The notes beneath the pieces are model-generated. The model saw only the letters and a program-made list of their open reading frames with translations. It was not told where the DNA came from and searched no databases. Positions 1 to 7,395 of a stretch of 10,258 bases of DNA are shown piece after piece (position 1 is the first letter of the stretch; every line of letters begins with the position of its first letter). The position numbers and the translations under genes were made by a program. The stretch comes from Deltaproteobacteria bacterium (GTDB lineage Bacteria > Desulfobacterota > Desulfobacteria > Desulfobacterales > JAFDDL01), in contig JAFDDL010000088.1 of assembly GCA_019310865.1 (NCBI GenBank), positions 1 through 10,258 on the forward strand. Reading direction: 5' to 3'.

Positions 1-2
1 AG

Positions 3-773
3 GGATCGGTTTACAGCACCAGCACAACCTTTCTTTTCAAATTGGGGCCCATGGTTTCCCTGTGTGCAGCCATCACAGTCCTGTTGTTTCTTCCCATCGC
101 AGGACAGCCGCCGGTTTTCTCTTTTAACGGCGATGTCATTTTCATTTTATACCTGCTGGGACTGGGACGTTTCTTTACCATTGCGGCGGCCATGGATACG
201 GCATCTCCCTTTGAGGGCATGGGTGCGGCCAGAGAGGCGTATTTCCCAATCATATGCGAAGCCACCATGTTCATGATTTTGATCCTGTTCTATATGGTCA
301 CCGGCAAATTGCAACTGGCCGCCTATTTTTCCGGTGGCCATCCCTTGGGACTCTGGCAGGCGGCAGGATCGCCGCTGCTGTTCGTGGTCATTTCCTTTTT
401 CATCATCCTTTTGACAGAAAATTCCAGGGTACCGGTGGATGATCCGGCCACCCACCTTGAGCTGACCATGATCCATGAAGTGATGGTATTGGATCACAGC
501 GGACCGGATTTCGGATTCATCGAACTGGGATCTTTTTGTAAATTGTTTTTCTACTCAACGATTGTCGCCAGCCTGATTTTCCCCTTTGAGCAGGGCCACC
601 CTGCATTGAATATGGGCATGTTTTTTGTGGTGCTTCTGCTCGTATACGTTGCCGTCGGTGTTATGGAATCGGTGATGGCCCGTTACAGAATGGACAGAGT
701 TCCCAAATTTGTCCTGACCTCTTTTGCCCTGGCCTTTTTTGCAACCCTTATCACCCTGGAGTTTGTAAAATGA
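3..773 (+). CDS. hyfC: HyfC/NuoH-like membrane subunit of Hyf-type complex (5' partial)
   Basis: This is a membrane subunit homologous to HyfC and HycD of hydrogenase-4/formate hydrogenlyase and to NuoH of complex I. It anchors the peripheral redox arm to the membrane and lines the route near the quinone or active site. The open frame runs in from the left edge with no start codon; the TTG at 42 is only an internal codon. About 257 residues are visible and family members are about 310-320, so roughly 50 N-terminal residues are missing. Several long hydrophobic segments are visible. The acidic cytoplasmic loop typical of the family is at 417-462 (ENSRVPVDD...HLE), followed by a HEVMVLDHSGPD motif. 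The earlier conserved stretch GRFFTIAAAMD...SPFEGMGAARE is also present (about 165-240). The TGA stop overlaps the start of the next gene by 4 bp (ATGA). Its identity is secure at family level; the hyf name is by homology. Confidence 0.9.
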   Translation, partial: GSVYSTSTTFLFKLGPMVSLCAAITVLLFLPIAGQPPVFSFNGDVIFILYLLGLGRFFTIAAAMDTASPFEGMGAAREAYFPIICEATMFMILILFYMVTGKLQLAAYFSGGHPLGLWQAAGSPLLFVVISFFIILLTENSRVPVDDPATHLELTMIHEVMVLDHSGPDFGFIELGSFCKLFFYSTIVASLIFPFEQGHPALNMGMFFVVLLLVYVAVGVMESVMARYRMDRVPKFVLTSFALAFFATLITLEFVK

Positions 774-1408
774 ACAATCCGGTTGATCTCATATTGTCCC
801 TTGTACTGCTGTCGTGTCTGTTTTCATTTGGGTCAAGCCGTCTCCCGGGACTGATCAAAGTCCTGGCTTTTCAAGGGGTGGTGGTATCCATTGTGCCGCT
901 GTTTATAGACCAAAACATGACCGGCGGCGGAATCTTGTTCACCATCATTACATTGACAATTCGTGGCATCGTAATCCCCCTGTGTATCTATCTGGCCATT
1001 AAAAAAGTCGCTATCCACCGGGAAGTCGAACCCATCGTCGGGTACCATGCCTCCATGCTGGCAGGCCTTGGATTAATCGTTGGGGCAATGTTTGTCAGCC
1101 GCAATTTTGATGTTCCCGCCAGCACCAGTGTACTGCTGCTGCCCACCGCCATCACGGTTCTGGTGGCCGGAATGTTTCTGCTGATGGCCCGGAGAAATGC
1201 CATTGCAATGGTTCTGGGGTATATTATGATGGAAAACGGTATCTATCTGGTGGGAACAACCTTCTCTGCGCACGCCCGACACATCGTGGAATTCGGTATC
1301 CTTCTGGACGTTCTGGCCGGTGTCATGATCATGGCGATCATCCTTCAGAATATCAGACGAACGTTTGATGATGTGGATACTGCACGGCTTAGAACATTAA
1401 AGGAATAG
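770..1408 (+). CDS. hyfE: HyfE-like membrane subunit (NuoK-like C-terminal half)
   Basis: This is a 212-residue polytopic membrane protein, close in length to E. coli HyfE (about 216). The C-terminal half resembles NuoK/MrpC and carries membrane-embedded glutamates in the expected setting, E155 in MMENGIYL and E174 in VEFGILLD. In complex I such residues take part in proton transfer. The N-terminal half is a further set of hydrophobic helices. The start is the ATG overlapping the previous stop (ATGA), with a GGAG ribosome binding site at 758-761. The overlap implies translational coupling with the upstream hyfC-like gene. The next gene begins 10 bp after the stop. The family call is firm; a role in ion translocation is inferred from homology. 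Confidence 0.9.
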   Translation: MNNPVDLILSLVLLSCLFSFGSSRLPGLIKVLAFQGVVVSIVPLFIDQNMTGGGILFTIITLTIRGIVIPLCIYLAIKKVAIHREVEPIVGYHASMLAGLGLIVGAMFVSRNFDVPASTSVLLLPTAITVLVAGMFLLMARRNAIAMVLGYIMMENGIYLVGTTFSAHARHIVEFGILLDVLAGVMIMAIILQNIRRTFDDVDTARLRTLKE

Positions 1409-1418
1409 GTGTTATTTC

Positions 1419-2840
1419 ATGCTTGAATTTGTCTTTCTTGCCCCGTTTCTTGCCGGCATCGTTGCGTTTTTTCTTCCCCGAAGTCTTGGACGTCCGCTGC
1501 TGGTAATCATTGGCGCCATCCACCTAATGTTGTCCATTCTCATCTGGGTCCGTCGACCTGTGTCCATGTTCCCGGAATATTTTGCGGTAACACCTGAAGG
1601 TCTGTTGTCACTGCTGGTGATATCCTTGCTGTTTTTCCTGATTTCCATATACACATCCGGTTATCTCAAGGCGTCAAATATTAAATCCGAAAACATTTTT
1701 ACCGGGTCGATGCTGTTGTTTTTGTCCACCATGACCCTGGTAACCCTCTCAGACCATATAATGGTGATGTGGATTGCCATCGAAGCGACGACCCTGGCCA
1801 GTGCACCGCTGATTTACACCCACAGGACTTCCGCGTCTCTTGAGGCCACCTGGAAATATGTTCTGATCTGTTCAGTGGGTATCGCCATGGCGCTGTTGGG
1901 CTCGGTGCTGATTACCGTTGCCATGGATGTGGGCAAGGTGGATGCACCGGTCTCATTTTCCGCTCTTACGGCAGTTGCCGGAAGCCTTGATCCCATGTGG
2001 CTGAAGGCCGGATTTGTATTCATTCTGGTGGGGTACGGTACTAAAATGGGCCTGGCGCCCATGCACACGTGGCTTCCCGATGCCCACAGCGAAGCGCCCA
2101 GCCCGGCATCGGCACTTTTGTCCGGTGTTTTGCTGAACTGCGCTTACTTAGGCATTTTTAAAACCAACAACATCATGGTAGCTGCGGGCCTGGGTGATTT
2201 TTCCGGTGCCATCCTCATGGTCTTCGGCCTTATATCCATTTTGGCGGCGGCCACCTTTATTCTAAAACAGACCGAGTACAAGCGAATGCTGGCATATTCA
2301 AGCATTGAAAATATGGGGATTATTGCCTTCGGAACGGGCGTTGGTGGGTTAGCCGCGTATGGGGCCATCATATGTCTGATCCATCACAGCCTGATCAAAT
2401 CATCCCTGTTCCTAACCTCGGGCAATATTTTATTGGGCTACGGCAGTCGGCTGATTAAAGGGACAGGGAACTTGGTTAACCGCATGCCCAGGACTTTTGT
2501 GGCGTTTTTCGCAGGATTTGCGGGCATCTCCGGATTTCCGCCCTTTGGTATTTTTATTGGAGAGTTATTTATCATCGTCGGTACTTTCCGTGCCGGGCAT
2601 TATGTGGGTGTCGGCATATTTATCCTGAGTATGTGCGTCATTTTTGCTGGTTTTGCCAACCAGGTTCTGAAAATTTCCTTTGATGAAACGGATGCGACGA
2701 TTCAATTGACAGAAAGCGCCGGTATGGTCTGGCCCCAGTATACCTTGCTGCTGACCTCGCTGGTATTATGCTTCTGGGTCCCGGACACCCTGTACCAGAC
2801 CATTATCCATGCGGTGAATTCCATCGGTGGAGGATTTTAA
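1419..2840 (+). CDS. hyfF: HyfF-like, NuoL/M/N-type antiporter-like membrane subunit
   Basis: This is a 473-residue protein of the proton-conducting antiporter family (NuoN/NuoM/NuoL/MrpD; Pfam Proton_antipo_M), somewhat shorter than E. coli HyfF (about 526). It should form one ion-translocating channel of the membrane arm. Signature residues are visible: E122 in VMWIAIEATT (TM5 glutamate), K209 in GTKMGLAPMHTWLPDAH followed by SEAPSPASALLSG (TM7 lysine and broken-helix region), and K327 in HHSLIKSSLF (central-axis lysine). It is hydrophobic throughout. AGGA (1401-1404) and AGGT (1407-1410) precede the ATG. The stop TAA shares its last base with the next ATG (TAATG), so translation is probably coupled. 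A second antiporter-like subunit (HyfB) would be expected upstream of the window and cannot be seen. Confidence 0.92.
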   Translation: MLEFVFLAPFLAGIVAFFLPRSLGRPLLVIIGAIHLMLSILIWVRRPVSMFPEYFAVTPEGLLSLLVISLLFFLISIYTSGYLKASNIKSENIFTGSMLLFLSTMTLVTLSDHIMVMWIAIEATTLASAPLIYTHRTSASLEATWKYVLICSVGIAMALLGSVLITVAMDVGKVDAPVSFSALTAVAGSLDPMWLKAGFVFILVGYGTKMGLAPMHTWLPDAHSEAPSPASALLSGVLLNCAYLGIFKTNNIMVAAGLGDFSGAILMVFGLISILAAATFILKQTEYKRMLAYSSIENMGIIAFGTGVGGLAAYGAIICLIHHSLIKSSLFLTSGNILLGYGSRLIKGTGNLVNRMPRTFVAFFAGFAGISGFPPFGIFIGELFIIVGTFRAGHYVGVGIFILSMCVIFAGFANQVLKISFDETDATIQLTESAGMVWPQYTLLLTSLVLCFWVPDTLYQTIIHAVNSIGGGF

Positions 2841-4348
2841 TGAAAACGGATTTTTTAGAGATTTCAAATGGCGAGGCCATCAGTCGTAATCAGATTCCAC
2901 ACCTTTCATTCGATGCGTTTCACCAGGAAGCGCTGAATATTGTCGGAAACGGTGGCAATGTCGTCCACTATTTCGCTTACTCGGATGGTGGTTCCGTCAA
3001 ACTTCTGGCTGTGTTAAGGACAGACATACTGCTGGTGGCAGGCTGTGATGCGCCGGAGGCCTATCCGTCATTGAGCTCTCAATGCGAACCGTTCCACATG
3101 TTTGAGCGGGAGATTGCGGAACAGTTCGGTATCCGGCCCGAAGGCCATCCCTGGCTGAAAATGGTTCGCTATCACCCCAACTACCGGAACGTGCCGGATG
3201 TTTTCGGTAACAACTACGATGAGGACATTCCGGGGAATTACGATTACTACGCTGTGGAAGGTGAAGAGATCCACGAAGTGGCCGTAGGCCCGGTGCATGC
3301 CGGGGTGATTGAGCCCGGGCATTTTCGGTTTAACTGCATCGGGGAACGGGTGCTTAATCTGGAAATCCAATTGGGATATCAACACAGGGGTATTGAAACC
3401 CTTTTAACCCAAGTTGATGCCAAACGGCTGCCGGTGCTTGCAGAAAGTATTGCTGGGGATACCACGGTTGGACACAGCCTTTGCATGGCTCAGGCCTTGG
3501 AGGCTTTTTCGTCTGCCAAACCGGATTCCGGCGCACGGGTCATCCGAACCATTGACTTGGAGTTGGAACGTATCCAGAATCATGTGGGTGACCTGGGCGC
3601 GTTGAGCGGGGACGTGGCGTTTCTGCCGCCTGCGAACTACTGTGGCCGCATGCGAGGCGATTTCTTGAATATGGCGCTGCTTCTTTGTGGAAACAGGTTC
3701 AGCAAGGGATTTATTCGACCGGGCGGCGTACTTTTTCCCATGGACAATGAAGTCCGTAACACGCTGATCGAGCGTATCCTTGAGATTAAGCCGCAGGTTA
3801 AACATGTCATCGATCTTCTTTTTTCTACATCCAGTGTCCGTTCCAGATTTGAAGATTGCGGCACTGTCAGCAAATCCGACGCTGAAAAACTGGGTCTGGT
3901 GGGCCCCGCCGGTCGGGCCTGCGGAATTCCATATGACGTGAGGCGCTGTTTTCCCACCGAGTATTACGGTAAACTTGATATCCCTGAAAATGCTGAGCCC
4001 ACCGGTGATGTTTATGCCAGGGCAAAAGTAAGGGCGGATGAAGTTATGCAATCCATTGATCTTATTCAGTCAATGCTGACCGATCCGGTTGAAACCCATT
4101 GTGTTGACTCAGGCGTTGTTTCATTAACGGCATCTTCATTTGTGGTGACCATCAATGAGGCTTGGCGTGGGGAGGTGTCGCACTGTGTTTTGACCGATGC
4201 AAAAAGCAATATTCTCCGCTACAAGATTAAGGACCCCTCGTTTCACAACTGGAACGGATTGTCCATGTCTTTGCGGGATACGGAGATTTCTGATTTCCCG
4301 CTGAACAACAAGAGCTATAACCTGTCCTATTGCGGATTCGACCTATAA
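2840..4348 (+). CDS. hyfG: HyfG-like large subunit (NuoC+NuoD fusion) lacking [NiFe] ligands
   Basis: This is a 502-residue peripheral subunit. The N-terminal part is NuoC-like, with the landmark FEREIAEQFGI at residues 88-98 followed by GHPWLKMVRYHP. The remainder is NuoD/[NiFe]-large-subunit-like, with the landmark YQHRGIETLL around R183. The start at 2840 is chosen over an in-frame ATG at 2768 because GGAGG (2829-2833) lies 6 nt upstream and the earlier ATG lies deep inside hyfF. In true hydrogenases the L1 motif is CGxC and the L2 motif is DPCxxC near the C terminus. Here the L1 position reads AESIAGDTTVGHS (from A201), and the C terminus reads DFPLNNKSYNLSYCGFDL with a lone cysteine, C498. 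No four-cysteine [NiFe] site can form. This fits the energy-converting hydrogenase-related (Ehr) group that lies between group 4 hydrogenases and complex I. The substrate is unknown; quinone-like or another redox partner is only a guess. Confidence 0.92.
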   Translation: MKTDFLEISNGEAISRNQIPHLSFDAFHQEALNIVGNGGNVVHYFAYSDGGSVKLLAVLRTDILLVAGCDAPEAYPSLSSQCEPFHMFEREIAEQFGIRPEGHPWLKMVRYHPNYRNVPDVFGNNYDEDIPGNYDYYAVEGEEIHEVAVGPVHAGVIEPGHFRFNCIGERVLNLEIQLGYQHRGIETLLTQVDAKRLPVLAESIAGDTTVGHSLCMAQALEAFSSAKPDSGARVIRTIDLELERIQNHVGDLGALSGDVAFLPPANYCGRMRGDFLNMALLLCGNRFSKGFIRPGGVLFPMDNEVRNTLIERILEIKPQVKHVIDLLFSTSSVRSRFEDCGTVSKSDAEKLGLVGPAGRACGIPYDVRRCFPTEYYGKLDIPENAEPTGDVYARAKVRADEVMQSIDLIQSMLTDPVETHCVDSGVVSLTASSFVVTINEAWRGEVSHCVLTDAKSNILRYKIKDPSFHNWNGLSMSLRDTEISDFPLNNKSYNLSYCGFDL

Positions 4349-4376
4349 CTAAAATATCAATCAAAGAGAAACCACA

Positions 4377-5120
4377 ATGCTCAATACACTGAAAAATAGA
4401 TTTGAACAGGGCTGCAGAACGACCCGATACCCGAAAGAAAAAATTGCATTATGGGAGCGTTACCGAGGAATGCCGCAGATTAATAAAGACGCATCTGCGG
4501 ACTTGGTTTGTCAGTGTGCCGAAGCGTGTCCTCAGGATGCCATTGATGTTGAAAACAGATTAATTGATATGGGTCGTTGTATATTTTGCGGAACCTGTGA
4601 AAGAATTTCGAAAGGTCAATTTGTCTCTTTTACCCAGAACTTTGAAATTTCCGTTGCCGAAAAAGAACAATTACTCACAGACGGCACGCTTGCATCTTTG
4701 GCCGACCATTCAAAACAACACTTCAAGAAGCTTTTCGGAAGGTCTCTTCAGCTTCGCCAGGTGTCCGCCGCAGGCTGCAATGCCTGTGAAGCGGATTTAA
4801 ATGTGTTGGCAACCCCATTTTTCGATCTTGCCCGGTTTGGCATCAACTTTGTGGCGTCACCCCGTCACTCCGATGGTATTGTGGTTACCGGTCCCATTTC
4901 GAGGAACATGAAAACGGCGCTTCTTAAGACATACGAAGCGGTGCCGGATCCCAAAGTCGTAATTGCCGTGGGAAGTTGCACCCTGACGGGCGGCCCGTTC
5001 AGGGGGAGCCCTGAAATCACCGAAGGCCTGGACAGCCTGTTGCCGGTGGACCTGTTTATCCCGGGGTGTCCGCCTCATCCCCTGACGAATCTACATGCAC
5101 TGCTGACCTATTTTAAATAA
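4377..5120 (+). CDS. hyfI: HyfI-like small subunit: degenerate ferredoxin domain fused to NuoB-like domain
   Basis: This is a 247-residue electron-transfer subunit that closes the operon. Residues about 118-247 are the NuoB/HyfI domain. Its four cluster ligands are all present: C134 and C137 (AGCNACEAD), C201 (GSCTLTGG) and C231 (GCPPHP), giving the [4Fe-4S] cluster equivalent to N2. Residues about 40-85 are a ferredoxin-like domain with C45, C47 and C51 (CQCAEACP) and C68, C71 and C74 (CIFCGTC). The last cysteine of the second motif is S78. In the usual 2[4Fe-4S] wiring, C68/C71/C74/C51 complete one cluster, while the other has lost its canonical ligands. E. coli Hyf carries its ferredoxin on separate subunits (HyfA/HyfH), so the fusion is notable. 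The start ATG is 28 nt after hyfG, with only a weak AAAGAG upstream. The gene ends 24 bp from the convergent next gene; no terminator hairpin is visible between them. Confidence 0.9.
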   Translation: MLNTLKNRFEQGCRTTRYPKEKIALWERYRGMPQINKDASADLVCQCAEACPQDAIDVENRLIDMGRCIFCGTCERISKGQFVSFTQNFEISVAEKEQLLTDGTLASLADHSKQHFKKLFGRSLQLRQVSAAGCNACEADLNVLATPFFDLARFGINFVASPRHSDGIVVTGPISRNMKTALLKTYEAVPDPKVVIAVGSCTLTGGPFRGSPEITEGLDSLLPVDLFIPGCPPHPLTNLHALLTYFK

Positions 5121-5144
5121 AACTGCCTCAAATTCTCCATCCTT

Positions 5145-6569
5145 CTAAGGCCGAATAACGATGGTCGGATACAAACCTTCCTTATCTCCTTTTGGGTATG
5201 GCTGAATGGTGTTGAACGAAATTCTCTGATTCCTCTGAGCATGCCCTCTGTTTGCCTTTCCATCGAAAAAGGCGCCGTTCTGTTCCAGAATGTGATGAAT
5301 CCGTTCTTTGAAGGCGGAAACAAAACCGGCCCCGTTCCCTTCAAATATCATGTTCCCTTTAGACAGCGTGGTGTTCACTTCTGATAAGATATTAAGGGGT
5401 ATGCTGTTGACTTCGAGGTCATTTCCGTCTGTCACAAGGCCCCAGACCACGTGGCCTGCAGGGACAGTCAGCGGTTTCCGGATATCTATAATGGTATGAG
5501 GCATGATGATGGTGTCCCGGCCCACGGTAAGCCGGGAGTTCGCTTGACCCCTTAAAAAGGCATTAAACCCCACGAACACATTTTCACCCAAATCAGCTTC
5601 AATGATCTTTGCGCCATGAGCCATGATATCAAACCCCTCAAGCCGCGAGTTGATGATGTAGCACTGTTCTTGCGCGTTGGCGCCTTTGCCGAGCCACGAA
5701 TTTTCGAGGTATGCACGCTGGGCGACCATGACATTTTTGCTGATATGGGTTTTGGGTTTGACTAGCGAATAACGGTTCAGCGTGCTGCTTTCAGGAACTG
5801 ATGCGGGTCGTTCGATATTGACCCGGTTAAATATCTGCTCGAAGTCTTTCTTATGGTCCTCCGCGAAATCGATGAATATCCCCTGAGGTGGGATGCCTTT
5901 GGCAAAATAAATGTAATCGCGCAGGCGATCCACGGGATAGCGGTACAAGAAGCTGAACGTATCAGAATTACGAACCCAAACGGTTCCGGGATCGATGTTC
6001 AGATGATTTACCTCACCGGCCTGAATGTATGAAAACGCACCGATCACGCAATCACGCATTGTGGTCAGGTCAACCGTTGAAAAGGGTCCAAGGAAAGATC
6101 CGTGGATAGGGGACCCGTGGATATTGGCATAATGGGTTGATATGGTGTCCCTGATAAAGAATTTTTCAAGTGTTTCAGGGTCATGTGAAAAACAATGGAC
6201 CAGGGTCTTGATGAGAAAGCTTTCTTCAATTTCAATCTCCTCATCCGCATCAACAGGGATTTCAACATCCTGATACTGAAACAGATCGCCTTTTTTCTTG
6301 AGTTCATCGCCGCGGATGTCGCTTTTGTAAAGGAGCGAGTTTGTCACCCGGCATTTTCCCATAAAATGGCTGCCGGACAAGTTGGAGTGCTTAAATTGAA
6401 AATTGAGTGGGTGGTGGGGCGTAATCCCGTAAAATGCATAAAACTTCGTCATCTTATTTGCTGGAATAAGATTTTGAACGAAGGGATTTACATCGTAGCC
6501 ATGCTCTCGAAGATTGACATTGACGCGCTGGATAATCCTGTCAAAAAGCTTTTCTAATTCTTTCATCAT
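5145..6569 (-). CDS. Left-handed beta-helix (hexapeptide repeat) protein, paralog A
   Basis: This is a protein of unknown function, 474 residues from the first ATG. The order along the chain is: an alpha/beta-looking N-terminal region (about 1-130), a first beta-helix block (about 136-199, numbering as in paralog B) containing IHGSPIHGSFLGPFSTVD and AGEVNHLNIDPGTVWV, a linker, and a second beta-helix block (about 268-376) containing AHGAKIIEADLGENVFVG and DTIIMPHTIIDI, then a C-terminal tail ending IQPYP...IVIRP. Hexapeptide helices often occur in acyl/nucleotidyl transferases and gamma-carbonic anhydrases, but no catalytic signature is certain. It aligns without gaps to the gene at 7396-8817, at about 69% protein identity over the first 71 residues counted by eye. 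Two adjacent ATGs exist (6567-6569 and 6564-6566). Paralog collinearity favours the second, which gives 473 residues. No convincing ribosome binding site is present. It is convergent with the hyf-like operon. Confidence 0.85.
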   Translation of the reverse strand: MMKELEKLFDRIIQRVNVNLREHGYDVNPFVQNLIPANKMTKFYAFYGITPHHPLNFQFKHSNLSGSHFMGKCRVTNSLLYKSDIRGDELKKKGDLFQYQDVEIPVDADEEIEIEESFLIKTLVHCFSHDPETLEKFFIRDTISTHYANIHGSPIHGSFLGPFSTVDLTTMRDCVIGAFSYIQAGEVNHLNIDPGTVWVRNSDTFSFLYRYPVDRLRDYIYFAKGIPPQGIFIDFAEDHKKDFEQIFNRVNIERPASVPESSTLNRYSLVKPKTHISKNVMVAQRAYLENSWLGKGANAQEQCYIINSRLEGFDIMAHGAKIIEADLGENVFVGFNAFLRGQANSRLTVGRDTIIMPHTIIDIRKPLTVPAGHVVWGLVTDGNDLEVNSIPLNILSEVNTTLSKGNMIFEGNGAGFVSAFKERIHHILEQNGAFFDGKANRGHAQRNQRISFNTIQPYPKGDKEGLYPTIVIRP

Positions 6570-6579
6570 TTATCCATAT

Positions 6580-6608
6580 TTTATACGACTCGGGATTGCA
6601 ATGGTCAA
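6580..6608 (-). promoter_or_regulatory. Sigma70-type promoter for beta-helix paralog A
   Basis: Read on the minus strand, TTGACC (6603-6608) is followed by a 17-nt spacer and TATAAA (6580-6585), one mismatch from consensus in each box. The predicted transcript start is near 6573, only a few bases before the ATG pair. The mRNA would then be nearly leaderless, which agrees with the absence of a Shine-Dalgarno sequence. Confidence 0.65.
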
Positions 6609-6625
6609 ATGTGAGTATTTCCCCG

Positions 6626-6654
6626 TTGACACACAAGGGTAAATCCCGTATAGT
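6626..6654 (+). promoter_or_regulatory. Sigma70-type promoter for CBS gene and beta-helix paralog B
   Basis: TTGACA (6626-6631) is a perfect -35 box, followed by a 17-nt spacer and TATAGT (6649-6654, one mismatch). The predicted start of transcription is about 6661, leaving a leader of roughly 155 nt before the CBS start codon. It lies back to back with the minus-strand promoter, with 17 bp between the two -35 boxes, so one regulator bound there could affect both. Confidence 0.7.
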
Positions 6655-6816
6655 CCGCGTCTAAAAAAAGGGCTGAATACCTTGAAGGAATAGTGTTAAT
6701 TTTGAGCCACTTATTTGCATTCCAACCTTGAAAACCGGGTCCTCTCTCCGAACTGCAACGCTATGCGCCGGAAGCTGGGCCGGGACGATCTATTAATATT
6801 AGACAGGAGGTCTTCT

Positions 6817-7371
6817 GTGAGCGAATATCGCGTTGAGGAATTAATGGTGCAGTTGTCGGAATATGCAACGGTACCGGTGGGTTCAACCCTGTTTGATGCG
6901 GTCCTGGCCCTGGAAAAAGCCCAGGCGGAGTTCGACCACACCAAATATAAGCACCGCGGCGTCTTAATTTTGGATAAAGAAAAGCGGGTTGTCGGCAAAT
7001 TGGGTCAAATGGATGTGCTGCGTGCCCTTGAACCGAAAGATGAGAATCCGGGCGAAATCGACAAACTCACCCAATTCGGCTTTAGTTCCAATTTTGTCCA
7101 CAAACTGCGCAAGCAGCGGCGATTGAAGGCAGCGCCCTTGAAGGACCTATGCAGCACCGCTTCCAAATTAGGCGTGGAGGATTTCATGCAGACCCTCTCT
7201 GAGGGCGAGTTCATTGAAGAGGGCGCTTACCTTGATATGGCGATTATGCAGTTGGTCACGGGACGCCATATATCACTGCTGGTAACTCGGAACAAGGAAC
7301 CTATCGGAATATTGCGCATTACCGACGCTTTCGCGGCGGTATGCCACACTATGAAATCATGTGAAATCTAA
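6817..7371 (+). CDS. Two-CBS-domain protein
   Basis: This is a 184-residue soluble protein with a CBS (Bateman-type) pair. The first CBS is at about residues 6-72 (VEELMVQLSEYATVPVGSTL ... GVLILDKEKRVVG ... DVLRAL) and the second at about 120-180 (VEDFMQ ... DMAIMQLVTGRHISLLV ... PIGILRITDAF). A basic, helical-looking insert of about 45 residues lies between them. CBS pairs commonly bind adenine nucleotides or similar ligands and regulate a partner; the ligand here cannot be read from the sequence. The start is set at GTG 6817 because AGGAGG (6805-6810) lies 6 nt upstream. An in-frame TTG at 6715 would add 34 residues but has no ribosome binding site and little CBS-like character. It ends 24 nt before paralog B, so the two are very probably co-transcribed, suggesting that it senses a ligand for the beta-helix proteins. 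Confidence 0.88.
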   Translation: MSEYRVEELMVQLSEYATVPVGSTLFDAVLALEKAQAEFDHTKYKHRGVLILDKEKRVVGKLGQMDVLRALEPKDENPGEIDKLTQFGFSSNFVHKLRKQRRLKAAPLKDLCSTASKLGVEDFMQTLSEGEFIEEGAYLDMAIMQLVTGRHISLLVTRNKEPIGILRITDAFAAVCHTMKSCEI

Positions 7372-7395
7372 ATAGCCTATAACATAGGGACCATC

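Noticed and set aside
2768..2839. N-terminal extension of the HyfG-like protein from ATG 2768
   Set aside because: It would overlap hyfF by 73 bp and lacks a ribosome binding site; ATG 2840 has GGAGG at ideal spacing.
3404..4051. A 215-residue minus-strand open frame inside the HyfG-like gene
   Set aside because: It is a shadow of a gene with strong family homology on the plus strand; its translation resembles nothing.
5121..5144. Bidirectional terminator between the convergent hyfI-like gene and paralog A
   Set aside because: The 24-bp gap holds no inverted repeat.
6715..6816. N-terminal extension of the CBS protein from TTG 6715
   Set aside because: There is no ribosome binding site at TTG, and a strong AGGAGG precedes the in-frame GTG 6817.
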